Source of the DNA: Loxodes magnus
Lineage: Eukaryota > Ciliophora > Karyorelictea > Loxodida > Loxodidae
Reading direction: 5' to 3'
Assembly: GCA_946699065.1 (NCBI GenBank)
Contig: CAMPDV010000022.1
Span: 602,501-666,500, forward strand
DNA length: 64,000 nt
Shown here piece by piece: positions 26,081 to 38,095 of the stretch. Each line of letters starts with the position of its first letter. Position 1 is the stretch's first letter. The notes below the pieces were generated by a model. That model did not search any database and had not been told where the DNA came from. It was given only the letters and a program-made list of their open reading frames with translations. The position numbers and the translations under genes are program-made.

Positions 26081-29000
26081 CCAAAAATTCCAGACCTTTC
26101 TAGTTCATTCGATTTAATTTAATTAGTCTAATCAATAGTTAGCAATCAAAATCCATCATGCTTTTTTCATTTGTTTTGAATAATTTATAAATAAAGAGTG
26201 ATGCTATAGTAATTTATGTTTGCTGATATTTAATTTTAAAACTAATTTTACGAATTTTACTTCTCAATAAGTATTTAATCATCATTACGCAATAAGCAAA
26301 CTAAAATTAATTTAAAATTGCTTTTAACAATTGTTTCTTAACTTAAATGATTGTGAAAAATAAACTTTTTGATACTAAAAATTCAAAAACATTGCATATT
26401 CAAAGCTTATTTTAAGAGTTTATTTATTTATTCCTTCACTTATCTCTTATTACTTGATTACTATATTTGAATTAAAAATAAAAGATGATTTTAACTTTAA
26501 TATAAAATCCAGACTTTTTATAATATAAGTCTTTTATTTATTAAAAATAGGAAACTTTAATCCATTAAATAAAATATTTACTTTTGCACAAATATTCCTT
26601 TCTTTCATAATTATCTAGCAAATCTTTCAGATATCACATTTATTACAGTTAATAGAATTGAAAGTTAAAAAGTATTATTATTAATAATGGATTAAAAGGA
26701 TTTTAATTAATATCTTATGAGGCTTTATTTGCAGTATTTTAAAAGGAGATAAGGCTGGCTCATAGCATTTATTAATTAGATGGATTTAAAGTTTCTTTAT
26801 ATGAAAAAACATAATAAAATTAAAGTTATTCTCTAACTTTCATCTCATTATACTGAATATCAATTTTGGTTTATTTTGAAAAAATTAGAAGTTTAATTTG
26901 TAATAAAACTAATGATTAAAGTTTTCTAGAATTATAAGCTTAGTTAGTTTTTAAATTTAAATTAAATGATGATGCAATTATAAAATTTCCTTAGCATTTA
27001 TCTACAAACTTGATGAAAATATCTCAGAGCTTATTAAATATATTTGAATAAGTGTAAAGATTAAGTTTTAAAAAATCATTGCAAAAGTATTAATTACAAC
27101 AAAGCAGTATTTAATATTCGACCTTTCTACATCATTGAATTGAATTTTATTTTAGCTACCTACTTTGCTATTAGAACAGTTTAAGCATGAATCCTAATAT
27201 AATTAAAGAAATTATAGATTTCTTTAATTAATTTATCGCTAAATTTCAATTTTTTATCATTAATTCTGCAAATTCTTACATCATTCTATCCTAAAATATT
27301 GTTTTTATCTGTAATGGAGAATAAAATAAAGAATTTCATCTAAGCTTTACTATAATTAATACTTACATCCTCTCTATTTAATTAATTTCATTAATTAAAA
27401 TAAAAATAAACTTTTGAGAATCTTAGAAGTTAACTTATTTAAATAGGAAAATTTAAAATAATTTATTTAAAAAATGCTAGCAAGCATTTTAATGATATTC
27501 ATTTGAACTTACTCAATTTTGTTCAAAGGAATTTTAATAATTAAGGCAGATTTTTAGAATTAGATATTTCGATTTCACGAGAAAATTAATAGCATTTAAC
27601 GATTTTATCTATATTCAAAACTTTCTTCTATTAAGAGATACTCTCTACTGTTTATAAGGACTAATTAATTTCAATACATTTCAGTATATTTAAAACCCAA
27701 TGAAACAAATAGCATTTTCAGGAATTAGATGGACTTAAATGAAAGTTTATTTACAAATTTTCTATTAGTAAACAATTTTTCATCTAAAGCTAAAAGCCCT
27801 ATCATCTACTTCCTACTATTAAATATTTTATAAATTTTAATTATTAGAAAGAAACTTTTTGGAACTAAAAATTCAATCACCGTCATAAATAGTCAAAGGT
27901 TGCAAGTAAATATTTTTCTATTAAGTTTCTTTAAATATATTTTTACCCAATATAAAATTTATTTCCCTTAAGTTTCATAAATACTTTTAAAAGATTGCTA
28001 TAAAACTAGCAAATCTTAAAGAAAGCCTTAAATTTCCGTATACATTTAATTTTCCTCTTATTTTACAAGAATATTTATTACTTTACCTCTATTAATATTA
28101 ATTTCAATAATTTCACCATAAATTCTTATCAGTTACTACAATGAAACGAAAATTTTGCTTAATTTTTTATTAAATTATATAGCTTACTCCAAAATTTATT
28201 TTTAATTTAGTATAAATTATTTGCTTGTTTCATAGAGATTATTAAAAAGAAAGGATTAATTTAAAATTTTGCTTTTTTATATTCCTTTGATAATTAGCAA
28301 CTTATTCTCTTATATTTAATTTTAATTTTCTTCATATAAATTTAAATAAAATCTATTTCTAATGAAAATTCAAGCCTAGATTTATCAATAAATTATATTT
28401 ATAATTTTTAAGAGTACTCATATCTACTTTTATGAACTGATTTTTTAATGTTTTTATTAATGAATCTCATTATAAGTATTTTTCTTTTTCTTAATTTTAC
28501 GCTTAGATTGATTAATGCTAAGTCTATCTTTTAACTCTTAATTTTATCTTACATTTTGCTTATCTAAGATTAAGGATCTAAATCATTTTCTTTTTATTTG
28601 GTATCATTAATTTCTTTTATTGTTTACTTTATTTTTTGTATTATAAAAACTTACTTCGAACATTTTTTAGCTATAAACTTTTATTTTAATTCTACTTAAT
28701 CATTTACTTCCTATGTATTTATTTTGCGTTAATGTTTTCAACTATTTATAATTGATGCTTATTTGAATATTTTCGAAGAATTAGAATTAATATTAACAAG
28801 TGTTGATGATTCCTCTACAGAGGGATTCGATTTTAATTCGATTTCTAGAATTTTAAATTATTAAATTTTTATAATTTTCTACACTTTTTCTATAAGCTAA
28901 ATTATTAAATTAAGCCTATACTTATTATAGAGTTTTTATTTATTAATTTGGATATTTTTGCTCTTCTACTCTGTTTGATTGTTAACTCTTTCACTTATTT

Positions 29001-30728
29001 CTTATTTTTAGCTTAAACTACTAACAAATTTAATAATTTAAATATGATACCTAATTTAATACAAACCTAAAGGTTATTTATTATGTTTAATGAAAGGATT
29101 AAGAAGGAATTTGATTTTAGTTGTAAGTAATAGAATTTAATATATTATTTGGTTTCTTTAGATTATAGAAAAAATGAGACTATTAATTATTATTTTTATA
29201 TTTCATTAAAGGAAATAGAAAGCACGTACTTTCACATCTTCAAAACAATTATTTAGAGAGGGGTACATACTGTTTCTCTCCCATTGTATCAAATTTTAAT
29301 ATCTGCCTTCTAGAATTAAGGAAGATAAGCTTTATACTAAGTGTAAAATAATAAAATTTTATTTATTTTAGTGTTAGAAATAATATTTTAGGGTATATTT
29401 GAGCTTATAAATAATTAATTATTAATGTTGCTCTAAATATTTCTAATAATTCAAAGCATATAAAATAAAATTTAAATGCATTGCCCTGCAGGAATTTTTT
29501 ATTTTATATAAGCCATTTAAAAGATAGACTTAGGGATTAAGTTAAATTTTATAAAGACTTTTGCTTATTTTAATACTTTACTTTTTGTCCTTTTTAGCAA
29601 AAAAAGCATTTTTCTAGAAAACCTTTATAAAAATTTGGAAAAATGAATATAAAAATTAAGTTAGGTAAACATAGCATTGTGTTTTTTAACTAAATAATGC
29701 ATAGAAAGACATAAAAACAATAAAAGCATGCTATTAATATTAGCGAAGTTCCTAAAGCATTATAATTTGCCTAATTGAATATAATCACTTTATATATAAT
29801 AAATCTATTTATTAATAAAATTAAATTATACTAATATTAAATTATTTTAAGCAAGTATCTTAACTATAAATGATAATAATTAGGATACATTTTTGAATTA
29901 AATGATACAAAGTCTAACTATTGATATAATAGCTTAAGGATATTAATTAAAAAAGATAGAAAATATCAAAAGTATATTCATATAGCAAATTTATTAGTTT
30001 AAATAAAATAATTAATACTTCTTAATTATTAGTTTAGCTTTAGTTTGATTAACTATTTAAATTAATAAGCTATATAGGCTATTATGTAATATTTTAAGCT
30101 TATATAATTAAGTTGCTTAGAGTATAAAATAAGGAGATATTATTATAAGCTTAGATATTAATAGCTTGCTTTATTAAATTATATACATTTATTTATTATT
30201 TTAAAAGGTATTATATATTCTATTTATATGCAAGTTAGAAAATAATTTAGATGAGATGGTAAAATGAACTAGAGAAATTAAAAAGTTTATGAGAAGGGTA
30301 ATAAGAAATTCGGTTATTATCATACAGTGAGTTAAAGAATATGGAGGTTGTCCGTTTTTAATTGGTCTATTTATCTTTTAGATAAGAAACTTCGTTATTT
30401 TAAGCAAAGCTTAAATGTAAAGAAAGATAAATATTCATAACTTTGAAGAAAATCAGCGAAAAGATATAAAAGAAAATTAAGATACAAATCAATTCAAAGA
30501 GCTATTCGAAAATTCTTAATAAAACATTTAAAAAAGTAATCTATTCAAAAATTTTTGTATCATAAGAGAAATTTAGACTCTACTCTTATTTAAATTAAAT
30601 AGTTTAAAGTCCTTCTACACAAAAAATAAGTAGAATTTTATCTAAACTAAATAAAAATAAATTTGGTAGTTAAGTAATTAAATAAAGGATAATTGTACAG
30701 TTGCATAATTCACTTAGATTAAATAAAA
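26081..30728. other. 4.6 kb AT-rich spacer between phosphatase genes
   Basis: Almost pure A/T over most of its length. From 30255 to the next gene a frame starting MVKWTREIKKFMRRVIRN stays open and reads hydrophilic (FEENQRKDIKENQDTNQFKE), but it has no known domain and runs into the next gene's start, so it is only a weak candidate. Nothing else supportable. Confidence 0.4.
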
Positions 30729-32012
30729 ATGAAAGCAATTGGTCTATTATTCTTAATTACTTTCTCTGTAAATTGTGATAGATTGCTTGGAGTTGTGGAG
30801 TATTTCCGCCATGGAGTTAGAGGACCTTAGCTTTAAAGTAAATTTAATCCTCATTAATGACTTTAAAATTAACTAGGTGAGCTTACAGCTTCAGGAGCTA
30901 GAATGCATTTCTTGTTAGGACATGAAATGAGAAAAAGATATGTAAAAACTGATTAATGGGATACTAACCCAAATCATATCCTCCCTACAAGTTATAATCA
31001 TAATTATCTTGAAGTTAGGACTGATAATTTTGCTAGATGTATCTAAAGCGCTTAGGCTTAATTAACAGGTTTATATCCACCTGGATTTGGTCCAAAGTTA
31101 GTTAATGTTTATTAACACTTAGCAAGTCCTCCCTTTAATGTGGTAGACAAGAAACAGATGTAAGAAGAACTAAAGGCACGCGCTTTACCATAATAAATAG
31201 ATCCAATTCCTGTACACATTTATGAAAATGATAGCTATATATTCAACACTCTTGTAAAATGTCAAAAAGCTGCTGACATATAGAATGCCTATTACAAGAG
31301 TTAAGAATTTTATTAATGATACCAAAAGTTTTATGTAGAATCAGGGTTCCAAGAATAACTAAGCAGAATATTCATTTCAAGTGGCGTTCTTGATTTTAAT
31401 GAAACTGCTGATATTTATGACTGGTCAGTTGCTAATAGAGCAGAAGGTTATGAGCTTCCAAAAGGATTCGATGATTCCGTAATTTAAAAACTTTATGATT
31501 TTATTTCATATGCCTTCTTTACTGTCCTCCTACCAAACGATGAATCAGTTAGATTACAATCTAGTGGCGTTTTGTATGACACGATAATATTCTTTGAAAA
31601 TATTATTAATGGAACAACTTAGCTAAAAATGAAGCTTTGGAGTGGTCACGATGTTGGAATAACACCTATTGTTAAAGCGTTAAAACTCGAACCATAAAGT
31701 CTAACTTATGTAGCTCCAGTTTTTGCAACAAATATATTTTTTGAACTTTACGAAGACGATTAAAAGCGACATTATGTGTTGATAAAATACTAAGACGTAG
31801 AAAGGAAATCTTCCTTATGTGGAGGATAAACTTGCTCATTCTAGCAATTCAGAGACGAAATTTACAAATTCATTTCAAGAGACTTAATAAACGAATGCGC
31901 TTATAAAGATCAATCACTCAATACATTGTCCAATGCACAGACTACTTTTGTTGGAAGTTTTGGAATTATATCTGTACTTCTAGTTATTTTATATCTAAGA
32001 AAGCGAGAGTGA
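30729..32012 (+). CDS. histidine acid phosphatase, membrane-anchored, copy 2
   Basis: Paralog of the gene at 24788, 428 codons, unbroken. It has a signal peptide, VEYFRHGVRGP, LTASGARMHFLLGHEMRK, donor motif SGHDVG, and a C-terminal hydrophobic helix ending RKRE. The stop is a tandem UGA UGA at 32010-32015. In-frame TGA occurs at 30858 (same column as TGA 24923 in copy 1) and at 31317, where copy 1 has TGG (25382), direct support for UGA as Trp. The first half contains a block nearly identical to copy 1 although flanking parts have drifted, which suggests gene conversion. Likely role: release of phosphate from phosphomonoesters at the surface or in food vacuoles. Confidence 0.93.
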
Positions 32013-34237
32013 TGATAGATAATTTCTATATTTATACTTATTAATTAGTTACATTAAATAACTTTTTAATATTATGCTTATGTCTTTATATACCTCCTCT
32101 CTTATACTTCTGTGTTTCTTAGATAATCGAGTATGAGTTTCTTTCTGGATATAAAAGGATGAAAGGTTTTAAAGTTAAAATTTGTATTTGTCTTATAGAA
32201 AATAAATAAAAGATAAAACTTACATTTTTTAGTTAATTTTAAAATTTAGAGTTCTATTTAGAATAAACTTTTACTATTCTTTAAAAGTTTAAATAATAAA
32301 ACAGTATCATCTATAACTTAAGAATTTTTATCATTATTGTTAATCATTGGAATTTCATCTGGCTATTTATCTTTATCTTCTTAAATTCTAGTAGTTGATT
32401 TTAATTTTCTTATATTTACTATTTAGTTATTAAATTATGAACTAAGTTATCTAAATCCCATTCTCAATTTAATCATCTTCTTATTTTAAAAAATTTTAAT
32501 CCTCTAAATTTAAAGATTGATTGCATTCTTAGTTAAAACAAAGGAAGAATAGCACTAATTTTATGGATTAAGTATGCAAGAATTTTATTATTTAAATAGC
32601 TGCTTTAGGAATCCATGAACATTTCTGAATTAATTTAATTCAATCATCGTTTATTATTTGCAGCCTTAGTTAATTTATTCTAAAATTGTAAAGATGAAGA
32701 TTAAATATTTAACAGTACACAATAATTCTGAAATTATATAATCAAAGAGCTAGTTATTAATGCTGCATTAATATGGGGAAATTATCTCAAACTATAAAAT
32801 AATTTAATCTTCACATCTTAGCAGACTTCACATATACTAATTCATGGTTTTTAAACATCTAACTCTTAAACAACTATTTAAGTCGATTTTTAAATTAGCA
32901 CTAATTAACTTACAGCAACATTTCTACAAAAATGAATTAATATTTAAAATTAAATATCTCGTTATTAGAAAAATCAGCATTAAAACATATCTATAAACAA
33001 TTAACTAAATGAGACTGGTTTATATTATAATGATTTAGAGAAGAAATAAAATATTCTTTGTTTTTGATTGATAAATCTTGAATAAAATTAACTTTATATC
33101 TGTTTTTTTTTAATTTGCGAAACTTTAAAAAGGAAGAAAGAATAAACTACCTTCTTTATAAAGATATCCTTAATTGATTTCAATGAAAGATATTTTTAAT
33201 TAATTTATCCAGAATGAAAAATTTAAAATAACTAATTTATTATTATATACCTTTTAAGCAAGATGCAGATATAGCTATATTTTAAAAATATTTATCTCTT
33301 GTATTATAAAGCCAATTTGATGTATTTGAAATTAGAAAAAGAAGATATCCTGTGGTTTAAATCTATTATTAACAAAGAAATCAAATAAAAAATTATAGAG
33401 AGAAGGCTTCAATTTTTAACTAATTCTATTTATAGGGTTTCCGTCTCCTTAGATTGAAGATAAAGAAACTATATGCTGAGTTGCTTTAAAATAATGATTA
33501 AATATTCATTCAATCTTTATTCCTACAATCTATTATGATTTTATCTTTTAACTGTTTTAAAACGAAGAGCTAAGCAAGACTAGAAAGAAATAAAAATCAG
33601 ATAGACATTATTTTTTAATGTTTTAAGCAGGTAATTCAAATTTGGAAAAGTTAAAGCAAAACAAATTCGACTAAATTGTTTCTCTTTTTAGTAAACAAAA
33701 TATCTTTATTTAAGCATTTATTCATATGAAAACATCAATTTATTACAAAAGAAAATTAGCTAATTAGATCAAAGCTTGATTAATTTTAATTCTCTCTTTT
33801 ATTTTAAGTTTTAAATTTAAATTCTCATAATGCTTATTACTTGTATTTAGAAACATAGTTAAACTTAAATTTGATATAACATTAAATATTCATTTCTTTC
33901 AATTATTTTAGAAGCTTTTAAGAAAAAATTTTCTTGGTAATAGTATGGCATTCCAGTGCTTTTCTGAAAAGAGGTATAGAATTTGGTAGATAATATTAAT
34001 CATATATTTAATGAGGTAATTTTGTAAATTCTATCTTCGATAGAAATATCACTTAATAGAAATATTACAAATTAGTCACATCCATTATAATACTCTCACT
34101 CTCTCCTTTTTATGCTGACCATATAAAAAAAACTTTTTATTTCTTAATTTTATGTCGCCGATTCTTTCCTAACTTACTAGCAACTAACTTACAAGCTAGA
34201 AACTTCTAAACTACTAAATAAATAAAGATGATTTTAT
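32013..34237. other. 2.2 kb gene-poor AT-rich stretch
   Basis: AT-rich spacer between the second phosphatase and the first R repeat. No recognised gene or RNA. Confidence 0.45.
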
Positions 34238-34620
34238 AGAGCGAGTAGCACTTCGTTGGCGCGCAGTTCTTTCAATTATTATTATTTAATATATAGAAAA
34301 ATATTCTCAAACTTCTTGTTAAATATCTAGGGTCATGTCAGCTTCTCCAATCGGGGAATCTACTTATATTAATTATTCTCGTTCCTTGAATCAAATACTC
34401 AATTCTTCTTGAAAAGGATCCAAATAAGAATTCGTAATTAAGTAATTAGCAGCGCATCAGTCAAATTTTCATACTGCAAGCGAGGCCCCTCGGGCAAGGC
34501 TTTTCTCTTCCGAGCTTTTCCACCCTTCCCCGTGATGGCATCTAATGCGAGACTACTCGCGATGCAGTTTACACTGCACGAGATTATATACTAATTCTCC
34601 TGGCCGCGGGCGAAATCCAT
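34238..34620 (-). repeat. R repeat copy 1 (383 bp, structured, GC-richer)
   Basis: Related to the repeats at 45024, 49873 and 53592. Read on the minus strand it starts ATGGATTTCGCCCGCGG and ends in a hairpin around GCGCCAACGAAGTGC. It contains two adjacent hairpins, GCAGTGTAAACTGC and GCGAGTAGTCTCGC, conserved in the other copies. Its GC content stands out sharply from the flanks. Insertions and deletions between copies are not multiples of three, so it is not coding. Its first 45 bases differ from the other copies. Confidence 0.85.
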
Positions 34621-34665
34621 ATTTTTATAAATAATAGAATCTTAGCTATAGAGTAAGTCTATTAT

Positions 34666-35470
34666 ATGAATAAAGAAGAGTAATAGTTCCTTTTTAAATT
34701 AGAAGGTTTAAGCTATGAAATAAAAATAACTAATCATGCTTAAATAAATAAGCATATTACAAAGTTAAAGATAAATAATAGAAATTTAAGAATGTATTGT
34801 AAATGAGAAATTTTAAAATTTTGATTACAAACTTAAAGAGTTAGAATAAAATTATAAATATATTCTTAACAGTAGCTTCTTAGAAGTTTATTAATATTAA
34901 TTATAAGAGTAAAAAATTAGAACTTTAGTCTAAGATATCAGATTATTAGATTTAAAATATTACAAAGATATATAAAAAGTTAAACAAAATCTTTAGTTTC
35001 CCATAGTTTTTAAGTAAATTTAATTTCATATTAAATAAAGTGAGTAAGATTAAGAAATGAAAAAGAAGAAAAATAGCTTTAATAAAAAGTAGGAAATAAG
35101 CAAAAAAAAGAAACATTAAAAAACATTGTAAATTTATTATTTTAAAGTTGGAAATATTAATCCAATTAAAAAATAGAAAAAGGTAAGGTCCAAGCTCTAT
35201 TTAAACAAGTGCATATATAAGAAGATAGAAATACAAATTAAATAGATTTAATCTTATTAAGACAACCAAGACAATCAAAAAATAGATATTTAAGAAACGA
35301 TGATCAGAGAGAAATATACTAATATCTCGAAAAAATAAAAAATAATAGATCTACTTATAAACTGAAGAAAATTACAACTATAATTATTATAAGAAAAATT
35401 AATATTAATGCAGTGATTATGTCTTCGTTAAGCTCATCACTGTTTTAAAGTTTATTAGTTTTGTTAAATA
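34666..35470 (+). CDS. hypothetical Lys/Gln/Glu-rich protein, one frame break
   Basis: Not recognised. The ATG at 34666 opens MNKEEQQFLFKLEGLSYEI. Around 34780-34800 the reading moves by one base into a frame that continues without TGA for over 200 codons (VNEKFQNFDYKLKELEQNY, RTLVQDIRLLDLKYYKD, QDNQDNQKIDIQETMIREKY). It is hydrophilic and probably partly coiled. It sits between R repeat copy 1 and a zinc-knuckle O copy. It may be cargo of a mobile element or an ordinary gene; the stop is not certain. Confidence 0.4.
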
Positions 35471-35483
35471 TTATATATAAAAA

Positions 35484-36110
35484 ATGGAAAATTACTTGCA
35501 AAAAATCTCTTCTCAAAAGGAATCATCTTATTCAAGCTACGATTAATAGAAATTACTTTAAGAACTGCACAAGAACTCGAAAGAAAATTGAACACCTGAT
35601 GATTAACTCATAAGTAAAAAAAATTGAAAATAAATAGCTAGGAGTTATCAGGATAGAATAATTAGAAACAAAATTTAATTAATTCGTAGAGTTAACTGAA
35701 AGCATATTATTGCAAAAAATGGAGATGAATGATCCGATGGATGTAGAGAAACAGAATACAACATATTATATTCCCTATTGGAAAATAATGAGATGTTGAT
35801 ACTGCAAGCGACTAGGGTACAAAGCTAGTAGCTGCTTCCATTTCTAATAAAAATAAAAGAAAACAGTAGAAAACTAAGGGAAAATATTTTCAGGATATAT
35901 TCAATCAAGACGATAAACTATACAGGAAAAATACTCCAGCTAAACAAAAAAACTCAAACATATATCATGCAATTAAAGAATTTAATAAGAAATGAATGGG
36001 AATCGATCTATCAGAAACTCTCGAAAAAATAGATTAAAAATCCTTAGAACGTATAATAAATAAGATCCAAGCAAATATGGAGTCTCTTTTATTTAACTAA
36101 AAATTTTTGA
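35484..36110 (+). pseudogene. decayed O-family gene (coiled coil, DPMDVE, mutated zinc knuckle)
   Basis: The ATG at 35484 starts MENYLQKISSQKESSYSS, like the starts of intact O copies. After a frame shift near 35585 comes a coiled coil (IEQLETKFNQFVELTESILL), then NDPMDVEK at about 35728 and the knuckle CWYCKRLGYKASSC, in which the metal-binding His is Tyr and Trp is TGA. Another shift follows, then a helical tail (IDLSETLEKIDQKSLERI). It meets a minus-strand O remnant tail to tail at 36.1 kb. Confidence 0.65.
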
Positions 36111-36159
36111 TTTGTGATTAAACAAATAAAGATGAAATCACGTAAATTTATTAATTCAT

Positions 36160-36790
36160 TCATTCATATTTCTAATCTTCTTCTGGAGTATCTTCTTTGA
36201 ATTCATATCTGACAATACTGCATGAACCCTTTTATATTACTGATATCTTGCTTCAGTCAAGTTCTATTTCAATTATTTTAAAATTTCCTTTTTATTGAGA
36301 AAAGTAAATGTTCATCAAATTTTCACTTCCTTTGTAAATCTTTATTTTGTATAATAGGCCTACTGTATTGGTCTATTGATTATTTATTGATTTCATATTA
36401 TAGTTTTTAATTTTGTTAGAATTTTAAGCCTTCTCTTAAAATGTGTCCATATTTCTTGCAATGCATGTATTTTTTTCTTCTTTTTAGTAGAGAATCTTGC
36501 TGTAGGTTTCCACATACATGAAGGTCATCGTTGATATAATTTAAAAAAAACCTTCAGTCAGTTCAATCAATTTAATTAATTTTGAACTTATCTGATAATG
36601 AATATACTCTTTTTAGTTATGAGATGCTTGAAATAAGTTACAAGGATTTTCTTCAAAATCTTGTACTTATCGTTAAAGTTTTTCATTTTCATTTAACAAA
36701 TTTTGAAGTTCTTTAAAGATGATTTGATGAGGAATGTTTAAGAGATACTTGTTTAAGAAATTTTCAATTTGAATAAAAATAGTAATGTCT
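36160..36790 (-). pseudogene. decayed O-family remnant on the minus strand
   Basis: A frame ending in TGA 36160-36162 reads as a hydrophilic protein with a coiled coil (ELQNLLNENEKLQRQVQDFE) and an acidic end (EFKEDTPEEDQKYE). In a neighbouring frame lies YMHCKKYGHILREG, a CCHC knuckle whose first and last Cys have each changed by one base, preceded by NDDLHV where O copies have NDPMDV. I infer a broken O copy lying tail to tail with the one at 35484. No start codon is seen. Confidence 0.5.
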
Positions 36791-36799
36791 AATTATTGA

Positions 36800-37180
36800 A
36801 AATGTAAAAGAAAAGTAAGATAATATAAAATATAACAAAATAAAAACGAAATTAAGACCTAATAAACACAAAATAGTGAAAATTAAATAAAAAGAAACAA
36901 AAAAGAATATACTCTTAAAAAATGCAATAAATTAATACACTGTAAAAAAAAGATAAAAGACTAATAGAGTAAAAACATTAAAAAAAATATCTAAGAAAAA
37001 AAGCAAAAAGGGAAAATTGAAAAATAACGATAAAAAAAGTTAAGTTATGTCAAAAAAAACTCTGGCTTAAAAAGAAAGCATATTAGAAGTCAAGTTATTC
37101 TCGCCAATTAAAAAAAGCCTGCAAACGAAAAAAATACAGAAAACTTTACCAATAGAGTTGAAAAAAAAAAAGAAGAATAA
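36800..37180. other. A-rich plus-strand tract
   Basis: About 400 bases with long A runs and very few T on the plus strand, between the O remnant and the Hsp70 pseudogene. No gene seen. On the minus strand it is T-rich, so it is not the poly(A) tail of the adjacent minus-strand pseudogene. Confidence 0.5.
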
Positions 37181-37184
37181 AAAA

Positions 37185-38095
<911 letters not shown>

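Noticed and set aside
28795..28855. gggattcgattttaattcga as a possible tRNA T arm
   Set aside because: It is a simple palindrome; no acceptor, D or anticodon arm fits around it.
36800..37180. A-rich tract as poly(A) tail of a processed Hsp70 pseudogene
   Set aside because: The pseudogene is on the minus strand, so a tail would be T-rich on the plus strand; here the plus strand is A-rich.
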